From assembly GCA_963932465.1 (NCBI GenBank), contig OZ010786.1:531715073-531779072 (forward strand): DNA of 64,000 nucleotides. The letters are read 5' to 3'. This document shows, one piece after another, positions 43,599-56,521 of this stretch. The translations under genes and the position numbers were made by a program. Under the pieces are notes generated by a model. The model searched no databases, was not told the DNA's origin, and worked only from the letters and a program-made list of their open reading frames with translations. The stretch's first letter is position 1, and each line of letters opens with the position of its first letter. Source of the stretch: Maratus speciosus (taxonomy: Eukaryota > Arthropoda > Arachnida > Araneae > Salticidae).

Positions 43599-46500
43599 CA
43601 TATATCCATTTTTATATATAGTACCATTTAAATACAGAAATATTTTTTAGCATTACACATATGTTAAATTGTGGTGGAATAAAATTAGAAACTATGTTAT
43701 TTATTAAAATTTGATGTTATTCAAACTTGTTAACGATGGTTACGCAGACCTTTATCAATATTTAGAGTCTCTAATTCAATTAATCTACGCAGTTCAAGCT
43801 TGAAAATTATTTTATATTCTAAAGTTTTAATTATCAGAAAAGTGTAAAAGTAATTTTACTTTTAAAGCATTGCGTAAAAGATTCTTGAGAAATTAAATTA
43901 ATTATTTTGTTTATGAGAAAACGAAAATCTCAACATGTATAGACGCATATTATTTTGCCATCAAAGGCTTGCTGCAGGATTTGTGATTTTGTAATATTTA
44001 AAATCTTTATGTAGAATTTCACTTTATACTAATTTAACGTGCATCACATGTGTACAATTGGAATCTTAATTAAATTCATTATTAGAAATTTTAGCCCGGT
44101 AACATCTTGAAACTTAGTTGCGAAAGTAAATTAGACAATACTTTTATTTTTATCCAGACTGCTTTTTAAATGTTGTTTTGAAATACTCATGAACGGAAAA
44201 TTATATTTAGTGATATGAGAATTCCGGTGAAGTTCTTTAGCACGAGCTCGTATTTTTTATCTAGTTTATAGCTTTAATAATGTAGTGGTTCTTTGATATT
44301 ATAATTATGAAAATAAATATATTTTTAGAACGTTTGATGTTTCCAAATATTTTTTTTTTAATTAATCACAAATATGTGTTAATTCAATATACTATGAAAG
44401 AGCAAAGTGTTTTTGAAGACATATTTTTTAAATAATTTTTTCCAGAGTAAAATTTTATTAAATGTACAATCTTTAGTATGTTTTTAGAACAAAGTGTTAA
44501 GAGGAAACACTTTTATAATACATAGTATTTTAAGGGGATACGGCGGTCAAAGTTTTATTGTATCTACTTTGTACTATATATGTAAATTTTTAATTCCTAT
44601 TTTTTATAATATATGTACTTATAACTCACGCTCTGCAAACGAATTTTTGTCGATTTACAATGTTCGCTTATGTATTTTATTTTATTTAGGAATCAATAAA
44701 TAACGTATTGTTCTTATTATCAACTTTCTACTGGAGCTAGCCTTGTCCGAAAGCAGGTAATTTTGTAAACACAAATATAAATCCTTCTATAAGGCTACAA
44801 AATTAGAAAAACGAAGAAAAATCACAGATTTTGCAGCTCACTAAATAAAAATATGTTTAAGACAGACTACTTTTAGCGTATGGATTGCAATTACTTGCTA
44901 AAAGGTTTCACATACAAAACATTTAGAATAGCAAAAAGGTTTTGCAGCCTGCGTTCACCAAAACGCTTTGGGATGAACTTAATTCCAACCAAAATAATAC
45001 AAAGGTAAAAAAAAAAATACCGTAAACATAAAAGGATTTATGTTTTATTTTTCTTTACATTCCAATATGAAAATGATGATTTAATTGTTAAATAGCAAAT
45101 TACATTTTAAAATCAAAATATTTCCATGCGTAATTGTAATTTACTAATTTGTTAAACAAACTACATAAAAAAATTAAACAATTTGTAATAAATAAATAAC
45201 TGTTATGGCATAAAATATATTTTTTTATGAAAAGTACTGCTTAATAAAGTAGATTTTAAGTCTCAAGTATTAGTTTTCAGGCGTTTAATTTTTCAACTAA
45301 TAAAATGTGGAATTTCTGTCACACGACATAAAATAATGATGTTCGTAAATGATAAACATTACAAAAAGAAAAAAAAATAATAACAGATAATAACAGTGTC
45401 AGTTTTTTTTTTTTCAGTGAAACAATATCTACTCATCTCTAGGCGTTGAATGCTTGGTATTTTACCAAAATTCAGTTTTCTTATCTCTGTTTATATCATG
45501 CCAAATTTCACGCGGCGTATATTAACATGTGAAATTGATATTTGATCTTTACCGTGTAATAGATGGTAATTTTGCGTATCTTTTAATGTTCGATGAATTT
45601 ATATTTCAAAAAATATAATTACGTTTTAAGATAAATACTAAATAACATGTTTCATTATCAGAATTTTACAATGAATTGTACATAAATGGGCAAATTTGAT
45701 TATAGAGTGGGGCTTCTTTTCTTTTTGAATTATTAATTGATGTTATATTACTCGTTGCTGTTTTTGGTATGGATATAATAACAAAAGTGTGTGTTTGTTG
45801 TAATAAAAATATTCTACTGTATAATACAGAATTTACCGCGTATATTATTTACAAAGAGTAATCCAAATTTTATTTCTATGATAAAAAAATTAAATTATTA
45901 ATAAAAATATAAAACTTTTTCTGTTTGAAACATTAAAACGAAATTTTTATATAAACATATCGGTAAAAAAGTGAAACTTTGATAAAGTACTCAAATTCGG
46001 AATAATTTCGTTTACATTAAAAATCACTTTATTCTAGGATTTGTGAAATATTAAATAAAATTTTTTGTTGTGCAAAAATTATTTTTAGTAAAAAAATACT
46101 TTTATTTTTCTACTTCATAAATTATTACTTACTTTTATGTTAATGGAAGTTTTTGCAAATGATATAAATTTGTTTAGATTTTAGTTAACAAATAGGAGTC
46201 CTGCTTTTTGCCTTTCGTGGTGCTTTGACTATTCAGCGACAGTATAAAGCAATTGATTAGAAGAGCTAAATATTTCGAAGTCAGACCAGCGCAACGTCGC
46301 TCGGGTTCCTCGCGAAGCGCTTAAGGAGGCCCAAACTGTCTGACTGCTATAAAATTTGTTTTTAATTTGTATATTTCATAGAATAACACATAATGCGGAT
46401 AATTAAATTTGTGGAAAACACCAGGGAGGTTCTTTCACATTTATGGTGCAAAAGAGTTTTTAATTTCTCAAAACATCCAATTTTTACAAAATTTTAAATA

Positions 46501-47065
46501 ATATTTTTTTCGTTCATTTTTATTTCTAAAATTATCAAATCAGTACTTTCCTCGACAACTATAACAACTTTGCCTGTAATGAATAAAGTAAATACTCACC
46601 CAACCCCCCAACAAACACACACACAAAGAAGCGTTTAAAAACAAATCTAGTACAAAATTTTACTCTTTTTCACAAAGGAAACGTTATTTCGAATTGCATA
46701 AAATGTGCTTGATGCCACTGACAAAATTCCATCTACCGAGGTGCCCTTTGCAGCTGCACCGTTTGCCCGATTTTTGCGCCGACCTTAGTCAAAGACAACA
46801 ACAGTAAAAATTTAGGGGTCAGAAAATTGTCCTCTTGATTCATATAACGTAGCTTTCTATGCTTGGGCATTCGTAGTAGCTATTACATCCAAACTTCAGC
46901 ACGTATGGGAGCCATCGACAATATTGCCTGGATCGGACGCAATGAACAGTCGCGATTGAAAAATAGCGTATTTGAATAATCTAAATCAAGAGAAAAAATA
47001 TAACTGTATCTACTATAAATTGTTGAAGTTCTGGTATGTATTAATCATTAATATGTTTAAAAAAT
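43599..47065. other. arm B non-coding DNA
   Basis: 43640-44770 pairs with arm A. About 45000-46900 has no obvious partner. A GC-richer patch at 46285-46350 and a conserved-looking patch at 46700-46950 (catccaaacttcagcacgta) may belong to dispersed repeats. No gene recognised. Confidence 0.5.
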
Positions 47066-47069
47066 TTCA

Positions 47070-47440
47070 CCACAACACGAGAATGCACAGTTATAAGGAT
47101 ACAAGACAATGGCGGATATATATTTTTTGTAAGAAATATTTCGTGACAACACCGTAATGCACAGTTTGAATGATACAAACCGCTGTCGTATTATTATATG
47201 TTGTAAGAAAAATCAACATCCTAATGCACAGTCTGCATGATAAAAGACGATAGCGTATACATATTATATAGTAAGAAAACTTTTGTGACAAAACCAGAAT
47301 GCAGTGTTTGAAGGATACAAGATGCTGGTGGATATATTATTTTGCAAGAAACATTTAGTGAAAATGCCAAAATGCACAGTTTGAAGGATACAAGACGCTG
47401 GCGGATATATTATATTGTAAGAAAATTTTCGTCAGCCATC
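47070..47440. repeat. ~72-bp tandem array, five copies
   Basis: aatgcacag starts units at 47082, 47156, 47223, 47298 and 47371. Each unit continues ttNgaaggatacaagacgct, ggcggatatatta and tgtaagaaa. It is not found in arm A. Confidence 0.9.
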
Positions 47441-48682
47441 ATCATTTTAGCACCTACCATATCCAATGAAGATCCCATATGAAAGAATATTACGTTCATT
47501 AAATATGCAAATAAATCTCATGCAATTGAGAAAGTTTGGAATGCAGAACATTTTTTTTTGTTAAAAAAATGAAAAAGAAAAAACTGAAGATCTTTAGAGA
47601 ATATCACGTTAACATTTATATTTATTAGCAGCAGTGTTTTCACTATTTGTCTCTTTTTTGGTATTAAAGTAGTCAGCAATTCAGGGGAACCAGTTTTAGA
47701 TATTTGATATTGAAAAAAAAAATCGTTAATTTTCACGCATTAGATTATTAACATCTACATTGCATAAATGAATTTTTCTATTTCGCTTGATAAGAATAAG
47801 TTTATTTATAAAAGTATTGATAATAGTAATACTATTACTTTAATGTTAATGTTCAAAAATGCATTCAAATTTTTAAAAGTTAAGTAATATTTACATGCTT
47901 TTCTTCCCCTTTAAATAATCCTAAATTATTAAATTTCATTACAGCAAATAATGTATATTTTTTTTATCCTTTAGTTTTAAATGTACGCCACAAAATACAG
48001 TGCGTGTTTCATTTGATCAAAAGTGCTTGAATATAAATGTTTTCCAAAACACAAATATAACTATAAATATAATACATTAATTAATATTTATTGTATATAA
48101 CATATCAAGAAATGTATTAAAGGAGAATAAAGTTTACCAATTATGGAGGTGTTTCTTTCCATTATTTATTATTTTATTTTTTAAATGTATATATATCTAA
48201 AATAAAAAGATATATAAAATAATAAAATATAATATAAAAGATATATATTTCTCTTGTTTTTTCCATGTCTACACAGGAAGCAAATATAAAATGTTTCTGT
48301 TATTTTTAAGCACTCGCATCAAACATAACTTTACTAAATTTGAAAATAGATTTCGAAAGAAAATTTGAAGCGACAAGACGGAGGTGAGTATAATAAAGGA
48401 CTTTACCAGAAATAACTTAAATTTTCAAAATAGTAAACTTAATATAGTCATAGTTCAAAGAACAGGTATTTAAATTTGATATAACTAAATTTTACAAAGT
48501 ATTGTAGAACTGTTGTTATATTAAAATTCCAGAAAAATATATAGCGTTCTTCTTTTACTATGTTGTGGACAAACTTTAAAAAAACTAAACGGATAAGGCG
48601 ATCAACTTTAATAATATTATTTTCTAAATAATCCTTTTTGATACGAAAGAATGCACCAATAAGTTTAAGATTTATAGTTTGT
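47441..48682. other. arm B non-coding DNA
   Basis: 47940-48560 is the best-conserved match to arm A (15690-16240). No gene recognised apart from the possible exon below. Confidence 0.6.
48311..48383 (+). other. possible duplicated exon (partner 16001-16073)
   Basis: Same 73-bp length, T-rich acceptor ending AAG and donor GTGAGTATAAT as the arm A copy, with one shared open frame. Low confidence for the reasons given there. Confidence 0.2.
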
Positions 48683-48686
48683 TTAA

Positions 48687-51320
48687 CCCTTAAATGCCTT
48701 GTGTTGCCTTTCGGCAACATTTCCAATTTAGCGTTCTAAAATACTATTAGAATAATATTGAAGCTCTAATGGCTAATGTTGCCAATAAAATACATATACA
48801 AGATATTATTAAATCAATTTTCAACATGCCGATGGTAGCACTAGTGTTGTTTAAGAATAAATATAGATTTATTTTTTCAATTGTTGCTACATGATCTTTT
48901 TGTTTTGTTTGGAAGCTTGTGAAATACGCTATTTTGATCTGTAGTGATCAAATAAAATTTATTACATAGAAAAGTAAGTTATGTAGCCCGTATTTATGAT
49001 TACTTTTGGATATTTAACTATAATATATTTGTTGTAAGCAGATTTTTAGTGTTTTGCTAATTGGCAACAACAGGCATTAAGTGTTCCACTAAGCCTAGAG
49101 AACAATGGGCAGTTTTAGTTTTACTTTCTTCTATATTCAATAAAAGTAGTTTATTTTTTTAGTTGTTTATAATTGTAGTTCACCCTTTTTTAAATGTATG
49201 CAAGATATTTTTCTACATTTTATTTTCTGCAAATTTTACTCTGTCATTTTTAGAATGCCTCCAAAAAAGAATTTGACAAAAAAAAATAGAAGAATTGGTT
49301 CATAATTACTGTCATATGATATTGAAAATGGCTATCCCGAAATGAAGAAAAGAGATTTCAAAGTAATGTAAACTGCCAAACAGGAAGATTTTTTGAAAAA
49401 AGAGAACATAAAGGTAAATGAAAATCAGATAAAATTTAGTGGAAATGAGATTATTCACCAAACGTGAATAAGTTGGATACACCACTAGCTGTTTTCAAAT
49501 ATTTCTCTTCAGATGAGGTTATAGAAAAAAAAAAAATGTCAGTGAACGCAATTAAATATGCCTGCCAAAAAGATCCTTATAAACCTACGAATTTCACATC
49601 ACAAGACTTAAGGCAATTTATGGGGATAATATTATACATGTCTTTAGGTCATTTGCCCAGTTTTCGATCGTATTGGAGTCATGAACCTGGTTTTCCTTTA
49701 ACTCAGTACACAATGAGTAGAGATCAGTTTGGGAAAGTCCGAAAATTCATTCATTTCAATGACAACCAAAAACATCTACCTCGAGATGATACAAAACATG
49801 ACAGATTAAGACAAATTTCGACCTATCATTGATATTTTAAACAACCATTTTCCTTCTAACCCTTTTAAGCAAAATCTCCCAATTGATGAGCAAAGATGCA
49901 ATATGAAAGTTCGACATTACATGAAGCAATATATGCAAATTAAAACCCCTGAAAGGGGATTTAAACTTTTTGTACTTGATGGTATTTCTGGGAATGCTTG
50001 TAACTTAGATGTATATTCAGGTCAAGAAAATATGCTAACGGGACCAATTACCGAACCCGACTTTGGCCCTTCAATCAATGTATTCAGTAGACTGTGAAGA
50101 AGAATATCACGATCAGTAAACCATAAGTTGCATTTAGATAACTATTACACGGCTTTATCGCTGATTGTAAATTTGGAAAAAACTAGCCTCCATACATTGG
50201 GTATACAGTCAGAAGAAATAGAATTCCTTGATCCAAACTACGCGATGAAAAACTCATAAAAGTTTTAGATCGGGGTTCTTAATCGGATATACTATAATTT
50301 TAGATGGCATCGACATTTCATCACTAGTTTGGAAAGACAATAAATTCGTCACGATACTGTATCTACTTTCGTCGGAACAAATCCTGTTAAAAAGTCAGTA
50401 TTGTTGACAGGAATCAAAAGAAGATTATTAAAATAGATAGTCCATACGTAATTAAGGAATAAAGGCGACATATCGGAGGAGTTGACCGATTTGGATAACT
50501 TAACGGCCCAAAACAAAATTAATAATCATAGTCGCAAATAGTATCTACGAATATTTTCCCATTTGCGTGAATTCACTACAGTAAACGCATGGCTACAAGA
50601 GTTTTGAATGCTAATGATCATCAATCGGAGATAATACCTCAATCAAAGATCAGAGCAGAATTTGCATGATCGTTATGCATGGTGGGAAGTAAATACATCC
50701 CTAAACCTGTAAGAGACTCATGGATGGTTAAAAAAGAAATTTGGGGAAAGAAAGTCATAGAGGTCCATCACAGTACTCACATAAAAATGTCGATTCGACC
50801 ATACAAGACATATGCCTCTATATGCAGAGAAAAAGATGAGGTGCAAATCCCCAAATTGCAAAAGATACTTTGTAACAAAATAGGAATAATGTGGTGTTTG
50901 ACAGTGTTTGAATAGAAATACTAATTATTTCAAAAATTTCAATACAAGTGTCTAACTAAATAATTTGTACTCATATTATCAAGTATCATAAAATAAGCAA
51001 TTTATTTTGTATTCCACATTGATTTTTATAATGTTTTACCATAAATTTTTGACTTAATTAATTTTATAAAGCACTTTGTGAAAATCCCTTATCATAGTTC
51101 TTAAAATTCATTTGAGTTTAATATTATAGAATTTCATCAAGAATAATTATTTTTTCAATTAATGCCGAGTGTTGTCGATTAGCAACAAATCGTTTTTTAG
51201 CCGTAAACCATACTTATAACAAAATACGATATTTTTAAGCATTTTTCCCATGATTTATTTAAAAAATGAAAGCCGAAAAACATTTTTAAATTGATTTTTA
51301 AAAAGTCAGGCATTTAAGGG
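48687..51320 (+). mobile_element. piggyBac-family DNA transposon
   Basis: The element starts CCCTTAAATGCCT and ends, reversed, CCCTTAAATGCCT: a perfect 13-bp terminal repeat. It is flanked by TTAA (48683-48686, 51321-51324), the diagnostic piggyBac target. Arm A has a single TTAA at the same place (16936-16939). Subterminal motifs with ttgcc/ggcaac lie near 48700, 48778, 49064 and 51170. Length is 2634 bp. The transposase is broken. Confidence 0.95.
49257..50916 (+). pseudogene. piggyBac transposase, broken by stops and frameshifts
   Basis: A likely start, MPPKKN, is at 49257. The best-preserved piece, 49464-49832, covers the N-terminal dimerisation region (FTSQDLRQFMGIILYMSLG, FRSYWSHEPGFPL). 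The next piece (to 50097) includes the first catalytic aspartate in LPIDEQRCN (49885-49887) and KLFVLDG. A second aspartate lies in HLDNYYTALSL (50137-50139), and a GGVD motif at 50475-50486. The C-terminal cysteine-rich domain is visible near 50830-50900 (RCKSPNCKRYF). Stops and frameshifts separate these pieces, so no active enzyme is possible. Active family members excise precisely at TTAA. Confidence 0.9.
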
Positions 51321-51416
51321 TTAAATCCAATGCAGAATCTATGCTTTTTGAAATTTTAATTTAGATATTATCCGATTTTTTTTTCTCCGTATCTGATTTA
51401 TTGAATAATTTCAGCT

Positions 51417-51620
51417 TGTAACAAAATGACTGCCTTCCTTAGATTCAGTAACGTATACATGGCGCTGTTGCCACTTTCCAAGGATATTTCACCAAACATG
51501 AAGTGAAGTGATTTCAGCGATTAAGTATTTCGTGAATTCTGTACATACGGAGTGTAATTTTGTGTCGTGGTGTATTAAAAAAGTGGCTGTCTACCTGGAG
51601 TCAATCTTTGACATGCCCCA
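51417..51620 (+). repeat. 5' LTR of the second gypsy element (shortened)
   Basis: It begins TGTAACAAAATGACTGCCTT and ends tcaatctttgacatgcccca. It aligns with both ends of the 3' LTR (56522-56821) but lacks ~100 bp of its middle. The proposed target duplication is AGCT (51413-51416). Confidence 0.8.
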
Positions 51621-52200
51621 GACCATGACACTAACGCTCAATGAAAAAAAAAAAGTGTTGGACTTGTTCAAAATGAAATAATAAACGAACAGCAGCTCCG
51701 GTTAAAAATATTGTCGCCCTGACAGGAAATCAAGTTGATATAATTATTAACTCAGTTTCTTAATTCTGAGAAAGCATCATTTCAAGAATCGTTTAAAGTA
51801 AAAAAGAAGTGTGCATTATTACTTTGAGAAGAAATCAAGTGAAAAAAAAGGAATAACCCAGATTCTTAAATAATGTCCCTCTTCTAGAATAATTGTTTAT
51901 TTCTCAAAAAGTTCTCCGTGTTGTAAACGCGTGCTAATTAAGTTATATTCATAATTCCTGGAGTTTTTGTTCAAATTTCTTTTAAATATTTGCTGCTTTT
52001 GATTTTCGAAAACTATTCACGCCGAGCAGTAGTATAAAAGTTTTTACTTCTAAAGGTATTACCTTGTTTCAGCTAACTCTGCATAATCTCTGTGTATCTG
52101 CTATAGATATAATTCTGTGTGTTTTACTTTTTTTTTTATTGATTTTTAATCAATTTTAGACATTATCGAAATCCGAAACTACTGTTTTATATATATATAT
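51621..52200 (+). other. gypsy leader or degraded internal DNA
   Basis: Stop-filled, AT-rich. No primer binding site could be recognised after the 5' LTR. Confidence 0.4.
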
Positions 52201-52202
52201 AT

Positions 52203-52444
52203 CAGTGGCGTGGCGTCCGGTCATCGCTGGATGCGGCGATGACCAAGCAATATTTTAAAACTCTTAATAAGCTTTTAAAACTCTACGATCCAGTTTTAGC
52301 AGAACATTTGGAGTTCATGTATAAGTGAAGGTAAGATTTAAAGTTTCTTTTTTGAACATTCAACCATTGAATTTTAGAGTTAATAATTTTTCACCACAAA
52401 CTTAAATAATTGCGATGACCACCGAAAATTTTCACGCCATGCCA

Positions 52445-52447
<3 letters not shown>
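52203..52447. mobile_element. short terminal-inverted-repeat element inside the gypsy
   Basis: Ends CAGTGGCGTGGCGT and, reversed, CAGTGGCATGGCGT lie within (AT)n tracts on both sides. A second internal inverted word is ggtcatcgc / gcgatgacc. 245 bp, non-coding. Confidence 0.7.
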
Positions 52448-52486
<39 letters not shown>

Positions 52487-52624
52487 TATTATTTTGTTCT
52501 TTGGTAAGATTATTATGAAAGATTAATTAGTGTGAATTTTATATTGTGTGTTTTCGTAATATTTTTAAATACAATATTCTTTGAGGTTATTATCCAATAA
52601 TTATTCTCTTGAAGTGAGTTTTAT

Positions 52625-53070
52625 TATTATTCTTTTTAACTGTGCCAAGCGTATACTAGGATAAAACAAGTTGGAAATTGCTCGTCAAACGTGGCAAATG
52701 AGGTGCGTACGTACTATAACTAGTTTTATAATAATATATTGCACCGGATATTGTACTGAATGTATATTTTAGTGCACTTCATAAGAGCATATCAATTTCA
52801 TTCTGTCCGAAAGGCTGTAACATCATTAAAATGCACTTGAAATATCTTTTTTCCCCTTGGCCGTAATGCAACGGAAAACTTTTGACTGTCCCTGTAATTA
52901 ATCTATACATCCGATTTTCATGAAATCTGAAATGACTCGAAAAAAATTTGAAACAATTATATATTTAAAATTTCAGACCATTCGGTTTTTGCTCTGTTAT
53001 ATGCGGACGAACAGATAGGCAGACTAAAGGACTGAACGACGACTATAGGTGCTACGATCGTACCTAAAAA
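52625..53070. repeat. third copy of the 5.1-kb interspersed repeat, inside the gypsy
   Basis: It matches 39560-39970 closely (tattgtactgaatgtatatt, aaaggctgtaacatcattaa). Its position inside another element shows that the family is, or was, mobile. Confidence 0.7.
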
Positions 53071-53579
53071 GTGATTTCAATAAATTAAGATAATTATTTC
53101 GCATGTTGTTTACTTCATGCATGTCCTTTGTTGTATTGTATTTTCTTGTTTATTAGATCTAAATTAAGTACTTTGTTTATATATCATATTGCTTTTATAT
53201 TTATTTATGGATAAAAAGTAAGTCATATCATATTATATATAATACTTCATATGTTTAAAATGAAAGTTTTATATCATAAGGTATGTTAGATTGTTAAAAA
53301 TTTGAATATTAATGAATAATAATGCTTCGTATAAATATTTACAGAAGCTTATGATTAATCAATGGTAAATTTTAGTATGCTGTTAAATTATTTCCTGTAC
53401 GTTTTATCAATTGTCTATGAAAGTTTAAGCACATTTACCTGTAAATGCAAGGTAGATATTTTGTTAGTTATTGCTTTAATAGGTCAAGTAATACATATAA
53501 TTTTGTACTTTGAACGTTTTAAATTAAAAAAAAAAATAGATAACTCGTTTGAGAAAAGATTTTCTATCAAAAGAAAAAA

Positions 53580-55800
53580 AATGATTTATATAATTTGGCT
53601 AGGGAATTAGAATTTGATGTGGATACAGATGATAAAATAGCACCCTTAATTGTAAAAATTATAAAGTGTGCAGTTTTTAAAGAGGATGAACAATTCGTTA
53701 AAAAGGCATTTATTACTATTGTGAAAGATAGAAAAGAGGAAGAAAGCACATGAAAACAAAGGTATGAGCAGAAGAGTTTCGCTGAGGAAAGATCGTATGA
53801 GCTAGAAAATACAAACTCAAAACCATGACGCCACATATTGAACAACATAATTAAATGGATCTTAACCAGGATATACTGCCAACATTTATTCCGGCAAAAA
53901 AAGATGAAATTGCATTGATTTTGGCAATGTTTGAAAGTCCGATGAAAATGTTAAATGCAGGAAAATAAAACGATATTGAAAAACAAAAACAAATTGATGA
54001 TCTTTTTGACAAAGGAGTTATTGAGCAATGCTAATATCCACATTCTCTAAAAACCGTGCTCATTACTAAGCGATATGGTAGTGTTCGTCTAAGTATAGAC
54101 TATAAGAAGCTCAACGACAGTACCGGACAGTACTGTGACAGTACCGGATATCTACCCACTCCCTGGATGGACGCCTCGTAAGACTGACCAGTTCATGACA
54201 ACGCTGGATCGGAATACTGGCTACCATCAAGTGCGTGTCGTGAAAACACTACTGTTGTATGCCCTCTCGGAATATGCTGCAATATATACGAAGAATACCT
54301 TTCGGTCTGCTGAACGCTTCTGCAACATTCCAAAGGACGGTGGATAACGGCAGAGGAATCCCAGATATAAATATCCCCTCTTATTTTGAAGAATTAATTA
54401 TTTTAACATCAGGTTTTGAACAACATTTGTCTGATTTCGAAGCTGCTTTTCAAAGATTCGACTAATGGAAATTTTCTTCAATTCGAGAAAAATACAACTA
54501 TGTATATACCGGAGTAAAGAACTTAGGAAACAGGATCACTCCAAATGGCCTAGAAGTTGATCCTGGGAAAATTGATGTTATTATAAGGATCCCACCTTCC
54601 AAGAACATAAAACATCTGCAAACATTTCTGCAGACATGTTCATGGTATCGCCGTTTTATACAAGATTTTCCAGAGATATCCAGAACACCGTTTCAACGCT
54701 TCATAATTTGGACCGATGCAAGCAATTATACTCTTGGAACATTACTTCTCCAGCGTACGGGTGTTGAAGAGCGTCCGATTGTGTACGACTGTAGATTGCT
54801 GACTTCTGCAGCAATTATCACACCACGGAACTGACAGATCTTGCTGTTGTCTGGTCTATTAATAAATTCCGAGGATACATAGATGGAACGAAGTTTTACG
54901 GTGGCATCCAACCACCAGCTCTGCGATGGCTCATGAGCTTAAAGTCACCTTCTAAAAGACATTCCAGATGGGTTTTACAGTTGCAAGAATTTAATGTGAA
55001 AATTGAATATAATTCTGGTAAAGCGGCCGCCATAGCTGACATGCTTTCTAGTTTTATGTGTGATAATATTACTACAGAGTTTTTCGATATTTGCACTATA
55101 ATGTTTGATATCCCATCTAGTATGCCTAGTGATTTACGTGCAGAACAAATGAAAGATGGCGAATAAAAGAAAATTATTCAAAGTTTTGAAGATAAAGAAA
55201 AAAACTCTAGACCGCATTAATTAGGCTGAACGCGGTTATACTATGAAACAAGGAGTTGATATAAGTATTACTGAAGTTCGGAAGCAGAATAAACCCTAGT
55301 AGTTCCCTAATGGAAGGGAGACAATTTTTTAAGAACCCCATGATTCACCTACGGATGGTCACTACGGTGTGGAAGGTACGTTAAATATAATGTCAAAAAG
55401 GTATTATTGCACTGGGATACGCTCATACAATGCGGAGTATGTCAACGGATCCCAATTTGTTAGTAGTGTGATGCAGCAACTTTGCTTTCTAGTAGGTATC
55501 AAACAAATCCCAACTCCCATATACCATCTTCAAGCTAATCCAGTGGAAAGAAAAAATAGAGGCCGACATTGGATATATTAGTAGAGAAGTGGCAAGAGAA
55601 ACTTCCACCAATTCGTTTTGCAATGAAGGTCGCGCGACACCACTGTAGAAAGTGCAGCATTCTTACAATTCGTGAGAGAATTAAGAACGTCGGATGATGT
55701 TCAAAACAAGATTCGTACTGTCATTCACAATTACAATTTTGTACATGAAATTGAACCATACCTCAAGAGATATTCAAACATTACAAAATAAAGTAAATAC
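53580..55800 (+). pseudogene. degraded gag-pol of the second gypsy element
   Basis: Read across frames. A gag N-terminus (about 53590-53960, FDVDTDDKIAPLIVKIIKC and EIALILAMFES) is joined, with the rest of gag and the protease lost, to reverse transcriptase at about 53975. RT motifs are SVRLSIDYKKLND (~54090), FGLLNASATFQR (~54305-54340) and, at the place of the catalytic YxDD box, YFEE (54382-54393). RNase H starts with WTDASNYTLG (54709) and ends FNVKIEYNSGKA (~55000). Integrase keeps the two zinc-binding His (HDSPTDGHYG, ~55339-55368). It then jumps to the end of its core (IYHLQANPVERKNR, ~55520-55560), so the catalytic aspartates are deleted. Many stops; no activity is possible. This is the usual gypsy order, unlike the first element. 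Confidence 0.88.
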
Positions 55801-55823
55801 AAAATGGAAGCTAAACAAGACCA

Positions 55824-56166
55824 CACTGTAAAAAAAACGACATTTTTACAGTACAAAGTACTGTTCATCTCGCGCACAAACTCGATCACAGTGAATGTGC
55901 TGTATCTTTCTTTGGTTTCCTGACTATATTAACATGGAAAATACAGTAGTTGCGTAAATTTAACAGCACAATGTGCTGGCAATTTGGACGCCAGCAGTTT
56001 GTGCTGTAAAAAAATGAGTCCAAATTGCCAGCACGTTGTACTGTTAATTTTACGCAACTACTGTATTTTCCATGTTAATATAGTCAGGAAACCAAAGAAA
56101 GATACAGCACATTCACTGTGATCGAGTTTGTTCTGGCAAATCTACAGTGGGTTTTTTTTTACAGTG
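55824..56166. mobile_element. palindromic MITE nested in the gypsy pol
   Basis: Arms 55824-55989 and 56018-56166 are near-perfect reverse complements over most of their length (ggaaaatacagtagttgcgt / acgcaactactgtattttcc). The outer ~45 bp differ between arms. The ends read CACTGTAAAAAAAAC and, reversed, CACTGTAAAAAAAAC. It interrupts the integrase-to-C-terminus region of the gypsy. The high arm identity suggests a fairly young insertion. The target duplication is unclear. Confidence 0.85.
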
Positions 56167-56521
56167 CAAAGAAAGAAATACCCTGATTGCAAAAAAAAAA
56201 AAAAAAACAAAGATAGTGTTTTGTTCCAGGAGACAAGGTTTGGGTAGACATAGGTCTAATGTGAAAGATTAGGTAATAAAACTTCAAAGTTCATGCGTTA
56301 ACGTGATGGATCATGCATTATTTTAACTCAAAATTTACCCACCACATTTGTAATAGCAAGCATAGACAATCCAAATGAACCGCTTGCAACATGTGATACT
56401 TCAGCTTTGAAACTGTAGTGACTTTGTCATTCTGCCTATTGCACCTAACAGAAAACGCGCAGACAACGTAAAAAAGTTACTGGTTCCTCACTGGGGCGTC
56501 CGCGGAGCCAGAGGGTGATGT
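56167..56521 (+). pseudogene. 3' end of the gypsy pol and untranslated region
   Basis: After the MITE a short VPGDKVWVD-like stretch (~56228-56252) matches the C-terminal chromo/GPY-type region of gypsy integrases. The remainder is degraded up to the 3' LTR. Confidence 0.5.
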
